NCBI GenBank assembly: GCA_949592205.1
Contig: CATIUR010000006.1
Location: 63,980,001-64,044,000 of the forward strand
Direction of reading: 5' to 3'
Source: Helichrysum umbraculigerum
Lineage: Eukaryota > Streptophyta > Magnoliopsida > Asterales > Asteraceae
DNA: 64,000 bases
Position 1 is the first letter of the stretch, and each line of letters starts with the position of its first letter. A model generated the notes under the pieces. The model saw only the letters and a list, made by a program, of their open reading frames with translations. It ran no database searches and was not told where the DNA came from. Positions 48,404 through 59,111 of the stretch are shown piece by piece. Made by a program: the position numbers and the translations under genes.

Positions 48404-48466
<63 letters not shown>

Positions 48467-49214
48467 TTGGAGTCTAATTACAAAGGAAGCATAACTATTT
48501 GAAACTAAATATACAACGTGTCTAAATCAAACTAGCTCTTCGAGTATGTCAGCTAAGTCGTCATAACATCATTCTTCTTCTAACGAGTTTAAGTAGTCTT
48601 GACCTGAGATATACACGTACATGCATAAACCTAAAGGCTTAGTGAATTCGTGTGTTTGTGTACAAAATATCACACACAATATGCAAATGATGACGTGTAA
48701 AATATGAAATGTAAAATATATAAAATATGTTGAGATCTCCGTGTCGGGGATAAATAAGGTAATCCAAGTCGTTATCTGACATCGATAAGCATGTGTGTCA
48801 TCTATGTCACGGCTATCTATACAAGCCTAAACATTATAGGCAAATATTTGCTAGTATCAACTTAGTATCAACAAGATGTCTCCTGTGTACTAATCGTACT
48901 TTATATAAGCCAACGACCATTACGTTTCAGTATCTGATTTAACCAACGACGACGTGACATAATATATATCCAAATTAAAAATCAACGGTAATCAAGTAAA
49001 CAAGTAATCACGTGGTATATCATATATATCTCAGTTTTGAAAATAACACGGAACTCACCTCGATTGTTTAGGCAATATTATCTGCGAATTGTCGTTTCAA
49101 CCTTTCAAATGTGAGGTGATGATGGCTACGTAGTACGTACGTACTGTGAATTGAGTATGTATGTATGAGATTTAAGAAGGTGAGAGTGTGAGTTTTAATG
49201 CATAATCAATCGTT

Positions 49215-49223
49215 GTATTTATA
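49215..49223 (-). promoter_or_regulatory. TATA box of the solo LTR
   Basis: The minus strand reads CTATAAATA, about 460 bases from the LTR's 5' end. It supports a minus orientation for the LTR. Confidence 0.5.
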
Positions 49224-49882
49224 GCATGAGATAACTAGGTTATTCATCAAAGTTTTGACATTAAGATATACCAGCTCGTGTAGGTGTCACTTTTATGGAA
49301 AAACTTAGCAAGCAAGTAGTTGAATTAGTAGATAAAATTGCTTAAGTCAAATTTTGTGGAATGAATGATATCAACAGTTTGAATTACAATGATATAAAAG
49401 AAGTATTTGGTGATTAAGTTATAATTGGTTAAAATTATTAATAACGTAGTTGTTATTCGTAAAATATGGTATTAGCTTGGATCTTTTAAATGTTCGAAAA
49501 ACATTATTTGTATACGTATATATATTTATTTTCTATAACTTTATAATTTACAAATCGTTAACAATACCAAATGACTTTCCTATTTAGTCGTGTTATTGAA
49601 TCTAAACTAAACTTTATATCATTTATATTTCTTAAAAAATGAGATATCCTAATATTAAAATTCGAAAGTTGGGATGTTACATGTATAAATAAAAGGTAAA
49701 TTGGTAAATGTTGGACCTAAAAATGAAAGTGACGGTTCACTGATGGCAGAGGTCCGTCAGTTTCAGTCAGTTTTTGAAAAAAGCTGACATGGCGCTGACG
49801 TTGCTTAGTCAGTTTTAGTCACCATTGTGAGTGGTCTAACATGCTCATAAACAGAAGCGGCTAAACATATGTAAGAGTATAA

Positions 49883-50184
49883 GACTGGTCCCAATGGAGT
49901 CAGTCGGCTTCCATCGGTTCCAACCGACGGAACCGACACCGATGGCACCAAGCCGTCGTTTCGGCCGTCGGATATCCGACGCTCGTCTTTTTTTTTTTTT
50001 TTTCTTTTTTCGCATGTGTGTATAAGTAAAGGTAAATTGGTAAATGTGATACCCAAAAATTAAAGTGACAGTGTCACTGATGGCAGGGATCCGTCAGTTT
50101 CAGTAAGTTTTTGAAAAGGCTGACGTGGCGCTGACGTGACTCAATTGATTTCAGTAAGTTTTTTTTTGACCATTGGGAGTGGTC
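49883..50184. mobile_element. Harbinger/Tourist-type MITE, intact (302 bp)
   Basis: The left end GACTGGTCCCAATGG and the reversed right end GACCACTCCCAATGG, with TAA on both sides (49880-49882, 50185-50187). Subterminal words CATCGGTTCCAACCGACGG and CTGACGTGGCGCTGACGTG are shared with the 17590-19740 element. Confidence 0.88.
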
Positions 50185-50187
50185 TAA

Positions 50188-51518
50188 GTATGACTAATTA
50201 ATTAGTTGATACGGAGCATCTCTTATCTCTTCATCTTCAAATTTTACACATCCTACGGAGTATTTGTCAATTGTCATGCGTGTGTCATTGTAGAAACGGA
50301 TGTAGAAGCCTAGAAAGGGGTCAGTTTCAGTTTCGGTACATATGCACTCCTTTGAACAACTTGACTAAACATTCGTGATTTAAAGACCATTGTAGAAGCA
50401 GATGTAGAATGAGTAATGCTATATATGCCTAATAAATACATGAGTCTAAAAATAGACTAATTTTCTCATTGGTTGATTATTTTCTCTCTCTTAATCTCAT
50501 TCAATAAATTTTTCATATCTACCAATTACATTTGTAGGTATAGATTTAGGTCTACTAATCATTTTTATGTAGATACCTAGAAAAGGGTCAAGGATGGCCT
50601 TTCAAGAACCTTCTAATTATAAAAAATGATTTTTTTTAAGGATATCAATTATACTTCATATTTTATACTTTTATGGAAAAACAAATTTTTTTTTTTTTTT
50701 TTTGTACATCAACAATTATACTCCGGCTCCACCACGGGATCATTGGCATGGTACATCCTTGATTTTAGTGCAAAACAAAGAATATGTTACGGAGTAATGA
50801 TTTTACAGTGCAAACACAACCAACAAGAAGGTTGGAGACTGGAGAGAAGTACATAAGGTAACGTTAAGTTTAATAATTTAAGATTACGTACCAATTATAA
50901 TTGAGTAATAATTTAAATACAAAAAGTTATGACATTTAGTCAATAATTTGAATCGTGACATAAACGTCACATAACTAAAAAAAATTGTGGCGTACTAGTT
51001 ATTTAAAGTACTTCTGATGCAAACAGAAATATATTTATAGTTACTTTATAAATTTACTTGAATAAAATGAAAGAGTGGTTGGGTTCTTGAAAGAGAATTG
51101 AACCTCATGAGTCATGCCAAAGGACTACTGTAATGCTAAGACAAGGAGGGGTCAAATTAAACAAAATGAAAATTACTTATTAGCCATGGTTAAGTTTCTA
51201 CATTATGTGCCGTAATTTACTTTTTTTTACCCTTTTCGTCGTGCGATATTAGTTACACTCGATCTGCATACAAATGGAACATGATCAAGTCTAGTAAACG
51301 TAGAGAGCTTTTCATATATAACATTGGAAAAAGGAAATGTTCTTGTCGCATTGGGTTTTTTTTTTTTTTTTTTCCTTGGCAACTCAACTGAAGATAAAGA
51401 AAACTTGCATGGTTTCGGCTAGTCTTCCGATTGATCATGTAAGATATCACCCAAATCTATACATTTAGCTATAAGACTTGTATTGCTAAAGGCTTTAAAA
51501 TGAGACATCAAAAAATAG
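50188..51518. other. Intergenic AT-rich DNA
   Basis: T-rich runs lie at 50684-50703 and 51357-51374. No gene is supported. Confidence 0.45.
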
Positions 51519-51826
51519 TACCCGACCCGGTTTCTAGTCAACGAAGGAAAACCGATTTTTTGACCAACCCGAACCCGACCCGGGTTTTTGACCGGGTTTT
51601 CAACCGGTTTCCGGGTTTTTTCCGGGTTATTGACCGGTTTTTCAACCCGACCCGATTTCAACCCGGGTTCAACCCGATTTCGAATTCGAAAATCCCAAAC
51701 CGGTTTAGTACCCGCCGGGTACTCACAAAACCCGAACCGGGTAGAGTCAACCCGGGTTTGACCGGGTCGGGTTTTCGGGTTTGACTCGGGTCGGATTTTG
51801 AAAACCGGGTTTTTGGTTCACCACTA
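51519..51826. mobile_element. hAT-like fragment made of ACCCGACCCGG words
   Basis: About 300 bases consist almost wholly of ACCCG, CCGGGT and CGGGTTT words. The right end reversed reads TAGTGGTGAACCAAAAACCC, which looks like a hAT terminus. The matching left terminus is absent, so the copy is probably truncated. It gives spurious open frames on both strands. Confidence 0.55.
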
Positions 51827-51839
51827 GTTACATGGGTGG

Positions 51840-52500
51840 AATAATTTGTGTAAATGTGGTCCATATTCAAGCAAAAACATGGGCCAGTTTCAACAAAAAG
51901 GCCTCCACGACAATTTGTACATCCATTTATGGTTGTCTTTGTCGCAATCCCATCCAAAAATGACATTGTGAAATTCTCTCTATTATTTTTATGAAAGTGT
52001 GCAACAACTGAATCACCAAGAGGGTATGGAGAGGTACGACGTATACAGTCGTACATCTTTCCTAAGGTAGAGTAACTACTTTCATAAAGAACTCCGACAT
52101 ATGAGTAGTTCTTTGGATAGTGCGCATTATTATCAAAATTTCTAACATAACGATCATTAGATGACCAAACTCACAAACAAATTTAGTTATTTAAAGAATG
52201 AATGACATTTGCATTTAAAAGAACTACAATATGATCGTGTAACGCACACTGCTGGTGTGTTTCCAGCTAACGAGGAAAAAAACAATAGGGACAAAATTAA
52301 AGTTATATTTGACTATAACTAACATGAGAACAAATTAACCAAACACCATCTATGTATATCAATCTCTTACTGCAACTAAATTGCATCCTTTGAACGAAGT
52401 CCTGATCAACCTCCATGTTACAATTCTCGAATTCTTTTCGTGTGTAAAAAGGAATTATCTTTACCCTTCTTGAAAAATCATTCCTCAACACATAATTTGA
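51840..52500 (-). pseudogene. Possible relic of a WAK/LRK10L-type receptor ectodomain
   Basis: The minus strand stays open from about 52150 to 51830 and contains a cysteine-rich end, GCTNCRGGLFVETGPCFC. This resembles, weakly, the C-x2-C-R-G-G...C-x-C pattern that closes the GUB_WAK/WAK-associated ectodomain of plant receptor kinases. A second open piece at 52303-52491 contains FENCNMEVDQDFVQRMQFSC and a GT donor-like GTAAGAG directly after it. No kinase domain, signal peptide or complete exon set is visible in the window, and the ACCCG element cuts in on the left. It could be a chance open frame. Confidence 0.3.
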
Positions 52501-53324
52501 AACAGTTTGTTAGAAATCGTGTGTGGATTTTGAAGTGTCACATATAAACTAATTAACGGAATAACGGAAATGCTACACTTGCCAAAAAATATACATTAAC
52601 TCGTATTACAAATCATGTGTACCAATTATTTAAAGACAGAAAAATAAGATGAAAACAATGAAATGATACATCTCTAACTACACAATTTTCCTTATATGCA
52701 TAAATTTATATTTAAACCCATTTTTTTTAACTATAACATTTTCTGAAATTAGATAAGAGAGATGTGTTAAGCTATCCGATTGGTTCAAGTTGCTATAAAA
52801 GGACATAAATATTCTTCAAAGTTCAAATGTCACATGCTGTATGGGACTGAAACTGATAAACTCGTGAGTTTTGGGGCCCAAACTGGAAACTCAATTATTT
52901 GTGGTTTTGTTCCTTTGCGTCTTTATAATTTAAGGTTTTTACCCCTCCACTTTTTTGTTAATTTTCAAGCATGTCGTCCTTGATGTTTCATTTCATTCGA
53001 TGCTTTTGGTCAGCCAATACCATATCATGTACAATAAGGCATCGACTATTCACATCAATCGCCTGTGGACTGTGGCGTGGCATTTTTTTTTTTATATGTA
53101 TACTTGAAAAAAATCACTCGTATACGGATCGAGTCGGAAATGTAGCAAAAAATTGACAATGCGATATGGGTATCGGCCTTTAAGTCGCACATTGCGATAT
53201 ATGAAAGTTTTATTCAAGTAGTTTACTCACGTTTTTGGTTCTTATAAATGATAAGTGACTGAAGATCACTACTTTGCTAGTTATTTCATTCAATAACCTT
53301 TTGTTTATTTTAATGATGTTCTAT
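52501..53324. other. Intergenic AT-rich DNA
   Basis: No supported gene or bounded repeat. Confidence 0.45.
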
Positions 53325-53575
53325 TTTTTTTTTTGAAAGGCAGTTGTGGAATCACTGACGGACCTTTGGTCCACCCGTTCATCTTCCACTAGCGGTTACT
53401 CCCCGATATGAGAACCGCTCCATAGTTCGAAATCTCGGCGACGCTCTAAAGGGGTTGCTTTCCCATGTCTTAGATGGGTATCGCGCCGCGGAGTCTCCCC
53501 CTCCCCCAGGCGAAGTGCCATAGGCGAGATTCGAACTCTTCACCTCCAGGAAGAAACCACCATTTTAAAAATTTC
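53325..53575 (-). mobile_element. SINE-like retroelement with A tail
   Basis: On the minus strand it has GAGTTCGAATCTC, a B box, near its 5' end, then a GC-rich body (CGCCTGGGGGAGGGGGAG, CCGCGGCGCGATACCC), and ends in a run of about 13 A. The body is far GC-richer than its surroundings. An A box is not clear and no target duplication was found. Confidence 0.5.
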
Positions 53576-54536
53576 TCAAGTTCCGTAAAAATACAAAAAA
53601 ATGTAATGAATAATCTTGGTATTTTGGAGTAATTCAAAAAGGAAAGGATGAGTCTAAATGTTTGTGGGTCGTGTAAGTGGGCCGGGCCATTATGAACCCG
53701 TGACCGACCGAGCCCCGTGCTTTAATTTGACCCATATATTATCAAAAATAATATATATTCCTCAAGTGCTTGAAAATGAAAATTTTAAAACTTTTAAAAA
53801 ATACATTTTCATAACACATAGTACTAGTTAAAATTTACTCAATTAGATTAATATACATATATAAAAGTTATATAATGCTTTTTATAAAGTCGGGTTTTAA
53901 CCGTGTGTAGCAAGCCGATTTACATTTTTAGTTTAGTACAAATTTATCAAAAATTTATAAAAATTTTATATAGCCTTAGCAATAGCTAACGACCCACCAA
54001 GTTGACAATGCACTTACATCTATATACGATAAGAAATGATCACAAGAGCGTTACATTTGGCCCACGGGGGTATTTTAGAATATCTAAGATTAATAGGTCG
54101 TGTCTTCGGGTTTCATAAGAAACAGATCAGAGTATATGTGTGAAAGTGGCGAAAGATCGTAAGATATATACTATGTAATATAGTGTTATCACTTATCAAC
54201 ATTCTATAATACGTACTAGAGAGTACAAATGATGATTCCAGATCAAAACTTTACCAAAAAAAAAAAAAAATGATCATGAAACAAAATGTGAATTGATTCA
54301 CTAATTTTAATGCCATTAGTATATCATCGATCATCTAATATAAAGATATTTGAAGTATCACGGGATGCAATGCAATACAGGAGGACAAAATTAATATCAT
54401 TATGAGAAATTTGTCCTTTATGACCTTCCCTTCCAAACAATCATCTAACTTCTTCCAATTAAAGAAACCAAGAATTCAGGAAGACATATAAGAAGGACAA
54501 AGGGTATTATTGTCAATTCACATGCCTAAGGGTCTC
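53576..54536. other. Intergenic DNA and promoter of the AED3-like gene
   Basis: AT-rich sequence; an A15 run lies near 54256. The last few hundred bases are the probable promoter. Confidence 0.45.
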
Positions 54537-54546
54537 TTATATATAC
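54537..54546 (+). promoter_or_regulatory. TATA box of the AED3-like gene
   Basis: TTATATATAC lies about 45 bases before the start codon at 54589, giving a short leader. Confidence 0.6.
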
Positions 54547-54588
54547 ACTAGATAGAATGTTGTGTTTTTTACATATCAACCCAAAGTT

Positions 54589-55914
54589 ATGGACTCAACA
54601 ATTTTTGCTTTCTTCTTAATTGCATTGCTTACTACCGCAAGAGCCTTTGATCCATGTCCATCTTTGAAACCCAAATCAGACAGCTCAGATCTTTCCATTA
54701 TTCATATTTATGGTAAATGTTCACCATTCGACTCACCAAAACCAGCCTCTTCATGGGCCACTACGGTCCTCGACATGGCATCCAAAGACTCGCAAAGGCT
54801 AGCCTACTTGTCGAGTCTAGCTGCTACGAAGCCCATATCGTCAGTGCCAATTGCACCGGGCCAAGTCATAAGTATTGGTAATTATGTGGCCCGTGTGAAA
54901 GTTGGCACACCGGGCCAACTCATGTTTATGGTGTTGGATACCAGTGCAGACACTACGTATGTTCCATGCAGTGGTTGTACGGGTTGCAAGTCTACGATGT
55001 TTTCCCAAAACACGTCAACGTCTTATGGGGCACTAGATTGTGCCACTTCCGAGTGTTCTCAAGCTCGTGGGCTTACATGTCCAACGGCTGGACCCACAAT
55101 CGGTAATTGTTTGTTCAACCGTTCATACGGGGGCGATTCTTCATTTTCGGCTACGTTATCGCGTGATTCTCTACAATTAGCCAATGACATAATCCCTAAC
55201 TATATGTTTGGATGCATTGGTGAGGTCTCGGGTAAGTCAATCCCTCCTCAAGGGTTATTGGGCTTGAGCCGTGGACCAATGTCACTACTATCTCAATCCG
55301 ACCCGCTTTACTCTGGTGTGTTCTCGTATTGTTTGCCTAGTTTTAGATCCTACTACTTTTCAGGGTCACTTAGACTCGGTCCAAATGGCCAGCCCAAAAC
55401 AATTAAATACACACCCCTTCTAAAAAACCCACACCGCCCTTCATTATACTATGTGAACCTCACGGGCATAAGTGTGGGCCGAGTCAAGGTCCCCATAGCT
55501 CCAGAGCTACTAGATTTCAACCCAAACACGGGCGCAGGAACCATAATCGATTCGGGCACAGTTATATCTCAGTTTGTGCCAGCTGCTTATGACGCAATCA
55601 AGGAGGCATTTAGGAACCAAACACAAGGCCCATTTACTTCATTAGGGGCATTCGACACATGTTTTTCGGTTACACATGAAGATGTAGCCCCCAAAATGAA
55701 ATTGCATTTTACAGGGTTGGACCTTGTTCTACCTATGGAGAACACATTGATACATAGTAGTGCGGGGACACTCGCTTGTTTGGCGATGGCATCGGCCCCA
55801 AATAACGTGAACTCGGTGTTGAATGTTATCGCGAATTTGCAACAACAAAATTTAAGGATTTTGTTTGATGTTCCCAACTCTCGTGTTGGTATTGCTCGTG
55901 AAATTTGCAACTAG
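54589..55914 (+). CDS. AED3: Aspartic protease, AED3-like (441 aa)
   Basis: A single exon. I chose the ATG at 54589, because the open frame further upstream has only a GTG and because MDSTIFAFFLIALLTTARA is a clean signal peptide (residues 1-19). The enzyme is a pepsin-type (A1) protease, expected in the apoplast. The first catalytic motif is VLDTSADTTYVPCSGC (Asp117) and the second TIIDSGTVISQF (Asp321). Typical pepsins have DTG at the first site; DTS here matches AED3 and related atypical plant members. A propeptide runs from about 20 to 95, ending near IGNYVARVKVGTPGQ. Paired cysteines (CSGCTGC, CSQARGLTC) and the C-terminus NLQQQNLRILFDVPNSRVGI match AED3 as I know it. In Arabidopsis AED3 accumulates in the apoplast during systemic immunity; that role is not shown by this sequence. 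Confidence 0.93.
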   Translation: MDSTIFAFFLIALLTTARAFDPCPSLKPKSDSSDLSIIHIYGKCSPFDSPKPASSWATTVLDMASKDSQRLAYLSSLAATKPISSVPIAPGQVISIGNYVARVKVGTPGQLMFMVLDTSADTTYVPCSGCTGCKSTMFSQNTSTSYGALDCATSECSQARGLTCPTAGPTIGNCLFNRSYGGDSSFSATLSRDSLQLANDIIPNYMFGCIGEVSGKSIPPQGLLGLSRGPMSLLSQSDPLYSGVFSYCLPSFRSYYFSGSLRLGPNGQPKTIKYTPLLKNPHRPSLYYVNLTGISVGRVKVPIAPELLDFNPNTGAGTIIDSGTVISQFVPAAYDAIKEAFRNQTQGPFTSLGAFDTCFSVTHEDVAPKMKLHFTGLDLVLPMENTLIHSSAGTLACLAMASAPNNVNSVLNVIANLQQQNLRILFDVPNSRVGIAREICN

Positions 55915-56351
55915 GAGTCTAGAACCACATCCTCTCCAAGTTGTTTTTTGGAATTATAGCAAGAAATTAATCCCAAGTTGTATTGAACCAAGATATTTGA
56001 CGAATAAAATTTATCTCGTTAAAGTGCTTGTTTTCTCGTTATATATTATGGGTTTTCAATTTAGGCTGCGTTTGATAAAAATGAATGATTTAGCGCTGAA
56101 AGTTTTTAAGGCTTTTCATATCTATTTCAAATTTCGGATGAGTGAAAGTAAACTAATCAGTACTTTTGTAAGTATTTGAGATTCTTTGTTATGTAATGTT
56201 TTATGACATATTTAACGTAACGAAATATTTGTTATGTATATATCATTTGTTGAAAAAAATGAAAATAAAAAACATTAATTAATACCAATGGAATAAATGT
56301 AGTAATGCTGATACAGAATATTAATAAAACAAATGAAATAAATAACAAGTC
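55915..56351. other. 3' flank of the AED3-like gene
   Basis: AT-rich. The phrase GGCTGCGTTTGATAAAAATG near 56065 looks like the end of a hAT-type MITE, but no partner end was found. Confidence 0.4.
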
Positions 56352-56441
56352 GACGCTTTGGCCGAGTGGTTAAGGCGTGTGCCTGCTAAGTACATGGGGT
56401 TTCCCCGCGAGAGTTCGAATCTCTCAGGCAGTCAGGCGTCG
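56352..56441 (+). tRNA. tRNA-Ser(GCU) copy with an 8-base insertion before the 3' acceptor strand
   Basis: The acceptor 5' strand GACGCTT, D arm GCC...GGC, anticodon arm TGTGC-CTGCTAA-GTACA (anticodon GCT), variable arm TGGGG-TTT-CCCCG and T arm GAGAG-TTCGAAT-CTCTC are all intact. The 3' acceptor strand AGGCGTC pairs with GACGCTT, but it is preceded by eight extra bases, AGGCAGTC, after the T stem. These look like an imperfect local duplication of AGGCGTC. Length is 90 instead of about 82. It may be a pseudogene, or a functional copy if processing tolerates the bulge. A T11 terminator follows. Confidence 0.8.
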
Positions 56442-56446
56442 AACCC

Positions 56447-56457
56447 TTTTTTTTTTT
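56447..56457 (+). terminator. Pol III terminator of tRNA-Ser
   Basis: A run of eleven T six bases after the tRNA end, as needed to stop RNA polymerase III. Confidence 0.85.
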
Positions 56458-57162
56458 ATATAATTTAGAGTAAAAGTGCCTTTGTCGCTTAGAAAACTTC
56501 TGTCCGTTTTTTGTTCTTCATACTAATATAAAACTATTTTCAATAAATTATTTTACAACTTGCAATTGATGGCTAGCTAGGTCTAAGCCTCTAATACAGT
56601 AATACCAAACAATAAAAATTAAACCAGAAGAATAGGTGGAATAACGTTAATAACGAGTCGAACATTTAACGAGCTACTCGAGTTCGAGCTCGAGCTCGTT
56701 TAACTCGAATTCGAGTTTGACAATATTTGAACACGAGTCGAGCTCGAACGAAAAATACTACTCGATTAATTTCACGAGCCGAGTATAAAAATTTGATGTT
56801 TGACTCGGCTCGTTCGAAAGCTCGTTTAGTTTCGAGTCAAACGGGCTATTCGAGTCGAACGAGTCGACTTTATATAAGAATTTGTATATTTGGAACTTTA
56901 AATGTAAGTAACTAATAAATTTAAACCTAAGACATTAAGTATAAATGAGCTTATTCGAGCTTGATATCGAGTAATGGAATGAATTTATCGATCCCGAGCT
57001 CATAAACAAGCAAATTGCGCTTGAAATTTTGGTTCACAAAGACACTTTCCAATTAACTAAATGAGCATCAAATTCGAGCTCGAACAACAACAAATAATTC
57101 GAACTCGAGCTCGAACACAATTTTTAAAAGTTACTCGAATTCGAGTCGAGCTCTAACCGGAT

Positions 57163-58158
57163 TAGGGGTGTACATAAATGGTCCGGAACCGCTAGAACCG
57201 GTAACCGAACCAGGACCGGACCAGAACCGAACCGGACCGTAGCACAATGGTCCGGTTCTCGGTTCTGTATTTTAGCCTTAATGGTTCACGGTGCGGTTCG
57301 GTTCTAGAACCGGTAAAATGATTCGAACCGCCAGAACCGGTTTAATAGGAAAAGAGAGATATATACTTGATATATATATCTTTTAATATCGATAGAAATT
57401 GAGTTATATAATTAGATTTTATAAATTGTTATATTAATTATAAGTATATATGTTTTTTTAGATTTTTATCTTCTATATTCCATGCACCGAAAAAATTCAA
57501 CTTACATTTTTTTTATGTTATTTGTCGTCTGGATACTTCCCCGATGACGTTTTTTTGATAGATTGTTAACGATTGATCCATTTAATAAATCTTTTTGAGA
57601 ACTTAATCAACCATATTATTTTTTATTCGACATACATGTATGTTTTGTTTGAAAAAAACATAGATGTATCCAAGGGCAGAGCCATGTACATGGTAGGGGT
57701 AATAGTTGCTACGGGTCCATTCGCTACATATAATATAAATTTCTTATAAAAAATTACACTTTTTGTTACATTCTTTGTTTGTGCTACGGGTTCAAAAAAA
57801 CTAAGATACTAATGTTACGGGTCACTATAAATCCTAGATCCGCCACTAGATGTATCCATATTATGTAGAATTACAACGTTTCAATATTGATTATTAGACG
57901 ATTTTAAGTTTTTTCTGATTCCTTAATTATTTTATTTAATTTGATAACTATATGCTTTTACATATCTTCTTCTTTATAAAATACACCGTATATTATTTGG
58001 TTCGCGGTTTTGAACCAAAACCGCAAGAACCGAACCGGACCAGAACCGAATTATATGGTGCGGTTCATGGTTCTTGATTTTTCATTTAATGGTTCGCGGT
58101 CCGGTGCAGTTTTGGTCCGGTTCGGTGCGGTGCGGTTTTTGGACCACGTACACCCCTA
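57163..58158. mobile_element. hAT-like element made of AACCGG/CGGTTC words
   Basis: Starts TAGGGGTGTACATAAATGGT and its reversed right end is TAGGGGTGTACGTGGTCC. The exact 8-base duplication AACCGGAT flanks it (57155-57162, 58159-58166). Both ends for about 170 bases consist of GGTTC, CCGGTT and GAACCG words; the middle is AT-rich and holds another MITE. Confidence 0.9.
57671..57848. mobile_element. hAT MITE (CAGGGGCGGAGCC family), copy 2
   Basis: Starts CAAGGGCAGAGCC and ends GATCCGCCACTA. The exact 8-base duplication GATGTATC is on both sides (57663-57670, 57849-57856). The interior CTACGGGTCCATTCGCTA matches copy 1 at 22313-22488. It is the innermost of three nested elements. Confidence 0.9.
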
Positions 58159-58232
58159 AACCGGATAATTAGTAAACGAGTCGAACTCGAGCATCCTGAT
58201 ATTCGACTCGATTCGGTTGGTTAACGGCCCTA

Positions 58233-59111
58233 AACGTTATGATACAAGTCCTCTAAAGCAAATGCTAAAACACTCGAAACGTTCGAAATAAGGGGGATTC
58301 AATTGTTATTTTCGGGTCAATCACATCTTTTCCCATAACGATTAACAAATATTAAATATTCAAAAATGCATTAAAATCATTGTACCTCTATGCATTAAAA
58401 ACTTTTATTTGGGTACATGTATAATATTTTGATAAGTTTTAAAGGGAAAATATATCATTTTTCCCGTTACTTTTTTATGACGTCTTCTTTAGACTCGGGA
58501 CATAGATCCTTTTACTTTAATAACGGTTTAACAAACAAGAGAGGAGGCTGATTATTTTTGTTGTGTATTTTTACTTTAATTTGTGAAGTGATTCACAACA
58601 CTAGGATTTTTTTTTTTTTTTTTTTTTTTTACATTTTGTAGTTGTTAAACGGTAGATATTAAAAGTGGGCGCTTAATTTATATACATATAAAACTTCTAA
58701 TGTTTAACATTAAGGGGTTAATTAAGAGTTTGATCAAAATTTGCATTATAATGTAGTTATTAAGATATATGTGAATCTAAAATAAACCACAATACTATTC
58801 TAGAAGATTAAGGAAATTAAAAAAAATATAAAACAAATAAAATATTGTCCTCTTTCTTTTCCATTCAAATCGAGGAGACAAAGAACATTACATTTGCGAC
58901 ATACAATATTGAATTTTCAAGAGCCTCACATGGGATCGTCCAAAAAATATTATTCCCCCACACCCCTTTACATATATAAATATATAAATAATAAATATTT
59001 GTATAAAAACTAATTAAATCAAATTAGTAAAAAATGAATGTCAGTAAATGTTTCTTCAATTTGAAGAATCATTAAAAGAATCATGTATCAATAATCAAGA
59101 AAATAAAAAAT
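58233..59111. other. Intergenic DNA and 3' flank of the ERF gene
   Basis: AT-rich; a T22 run lies near 58609-58630. No gene is supported. Confidence 0.45.

Larger units (their letters stand above)
47627..49681 (-). mobile_element. Solo LTR with TGTAT target duplication
   Basis: Starts TATAACAACCTTGA and ends TGGGATGTTACA, the same ends as the chromovirus LTR. TGTAT flanks it (47622-47626, 49682-49686). There is no internal domain, so it is a product of LTR-LTR recombination. A TATA box on the minus strand is at 49215-49223. A roughly 700-base foldback element sits in its TA tract, so the original LTR was about 1.3 kb. Confidence 0.8.
47496..49836. mobile_element. Harbinger/Tourist-type MITE split by a solo LTR
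   Basis: The left end GACTGCTCCCGTCAATTG and the reversed right end GACCACTCACAATGGTG carry TAA on both outer sides. The two halves (47496-47626 and 49682-49836) match the intact MITE at 49883-50184 in order, including GGTAAATTGGTAAATG and TCACTGATGGCAG. The break is exactly at the solo LTR with its TGTAT duplication. Confidence 0.8.
56651..58232. mobile_element. hAT-like element made of GAGCTCG/TCGAG words, carrying nested insertions
   Basis: Sequence outside the nested insert is almost wholly TCGAG, GAGCTCG and AACTCG words. The reversed right end is TAGGGCCGTTAACCAACCGA. AACGTTA stands at both edges (56643-56649 and 58233-58239), a likely target duplication. The left terminus has decayed. 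An inner element at 57163-58158 splits it. No transposase is present. Confidence 0.65.

Noticed and set aside
51658..51830. Pro/Gly/Thr-rich extension of the minus-strand frame into the ACCCG element
   Set aside because: This part is a translation of ACCCG/CGGGT words, not protein-coding sequence.
54562..54588. Upstream nine-codon extension of the AED3-like protein
   Set aside because: It begins with GTG and would bury the signal peptide; the ATG at 54589 gives a proper N-terminus.
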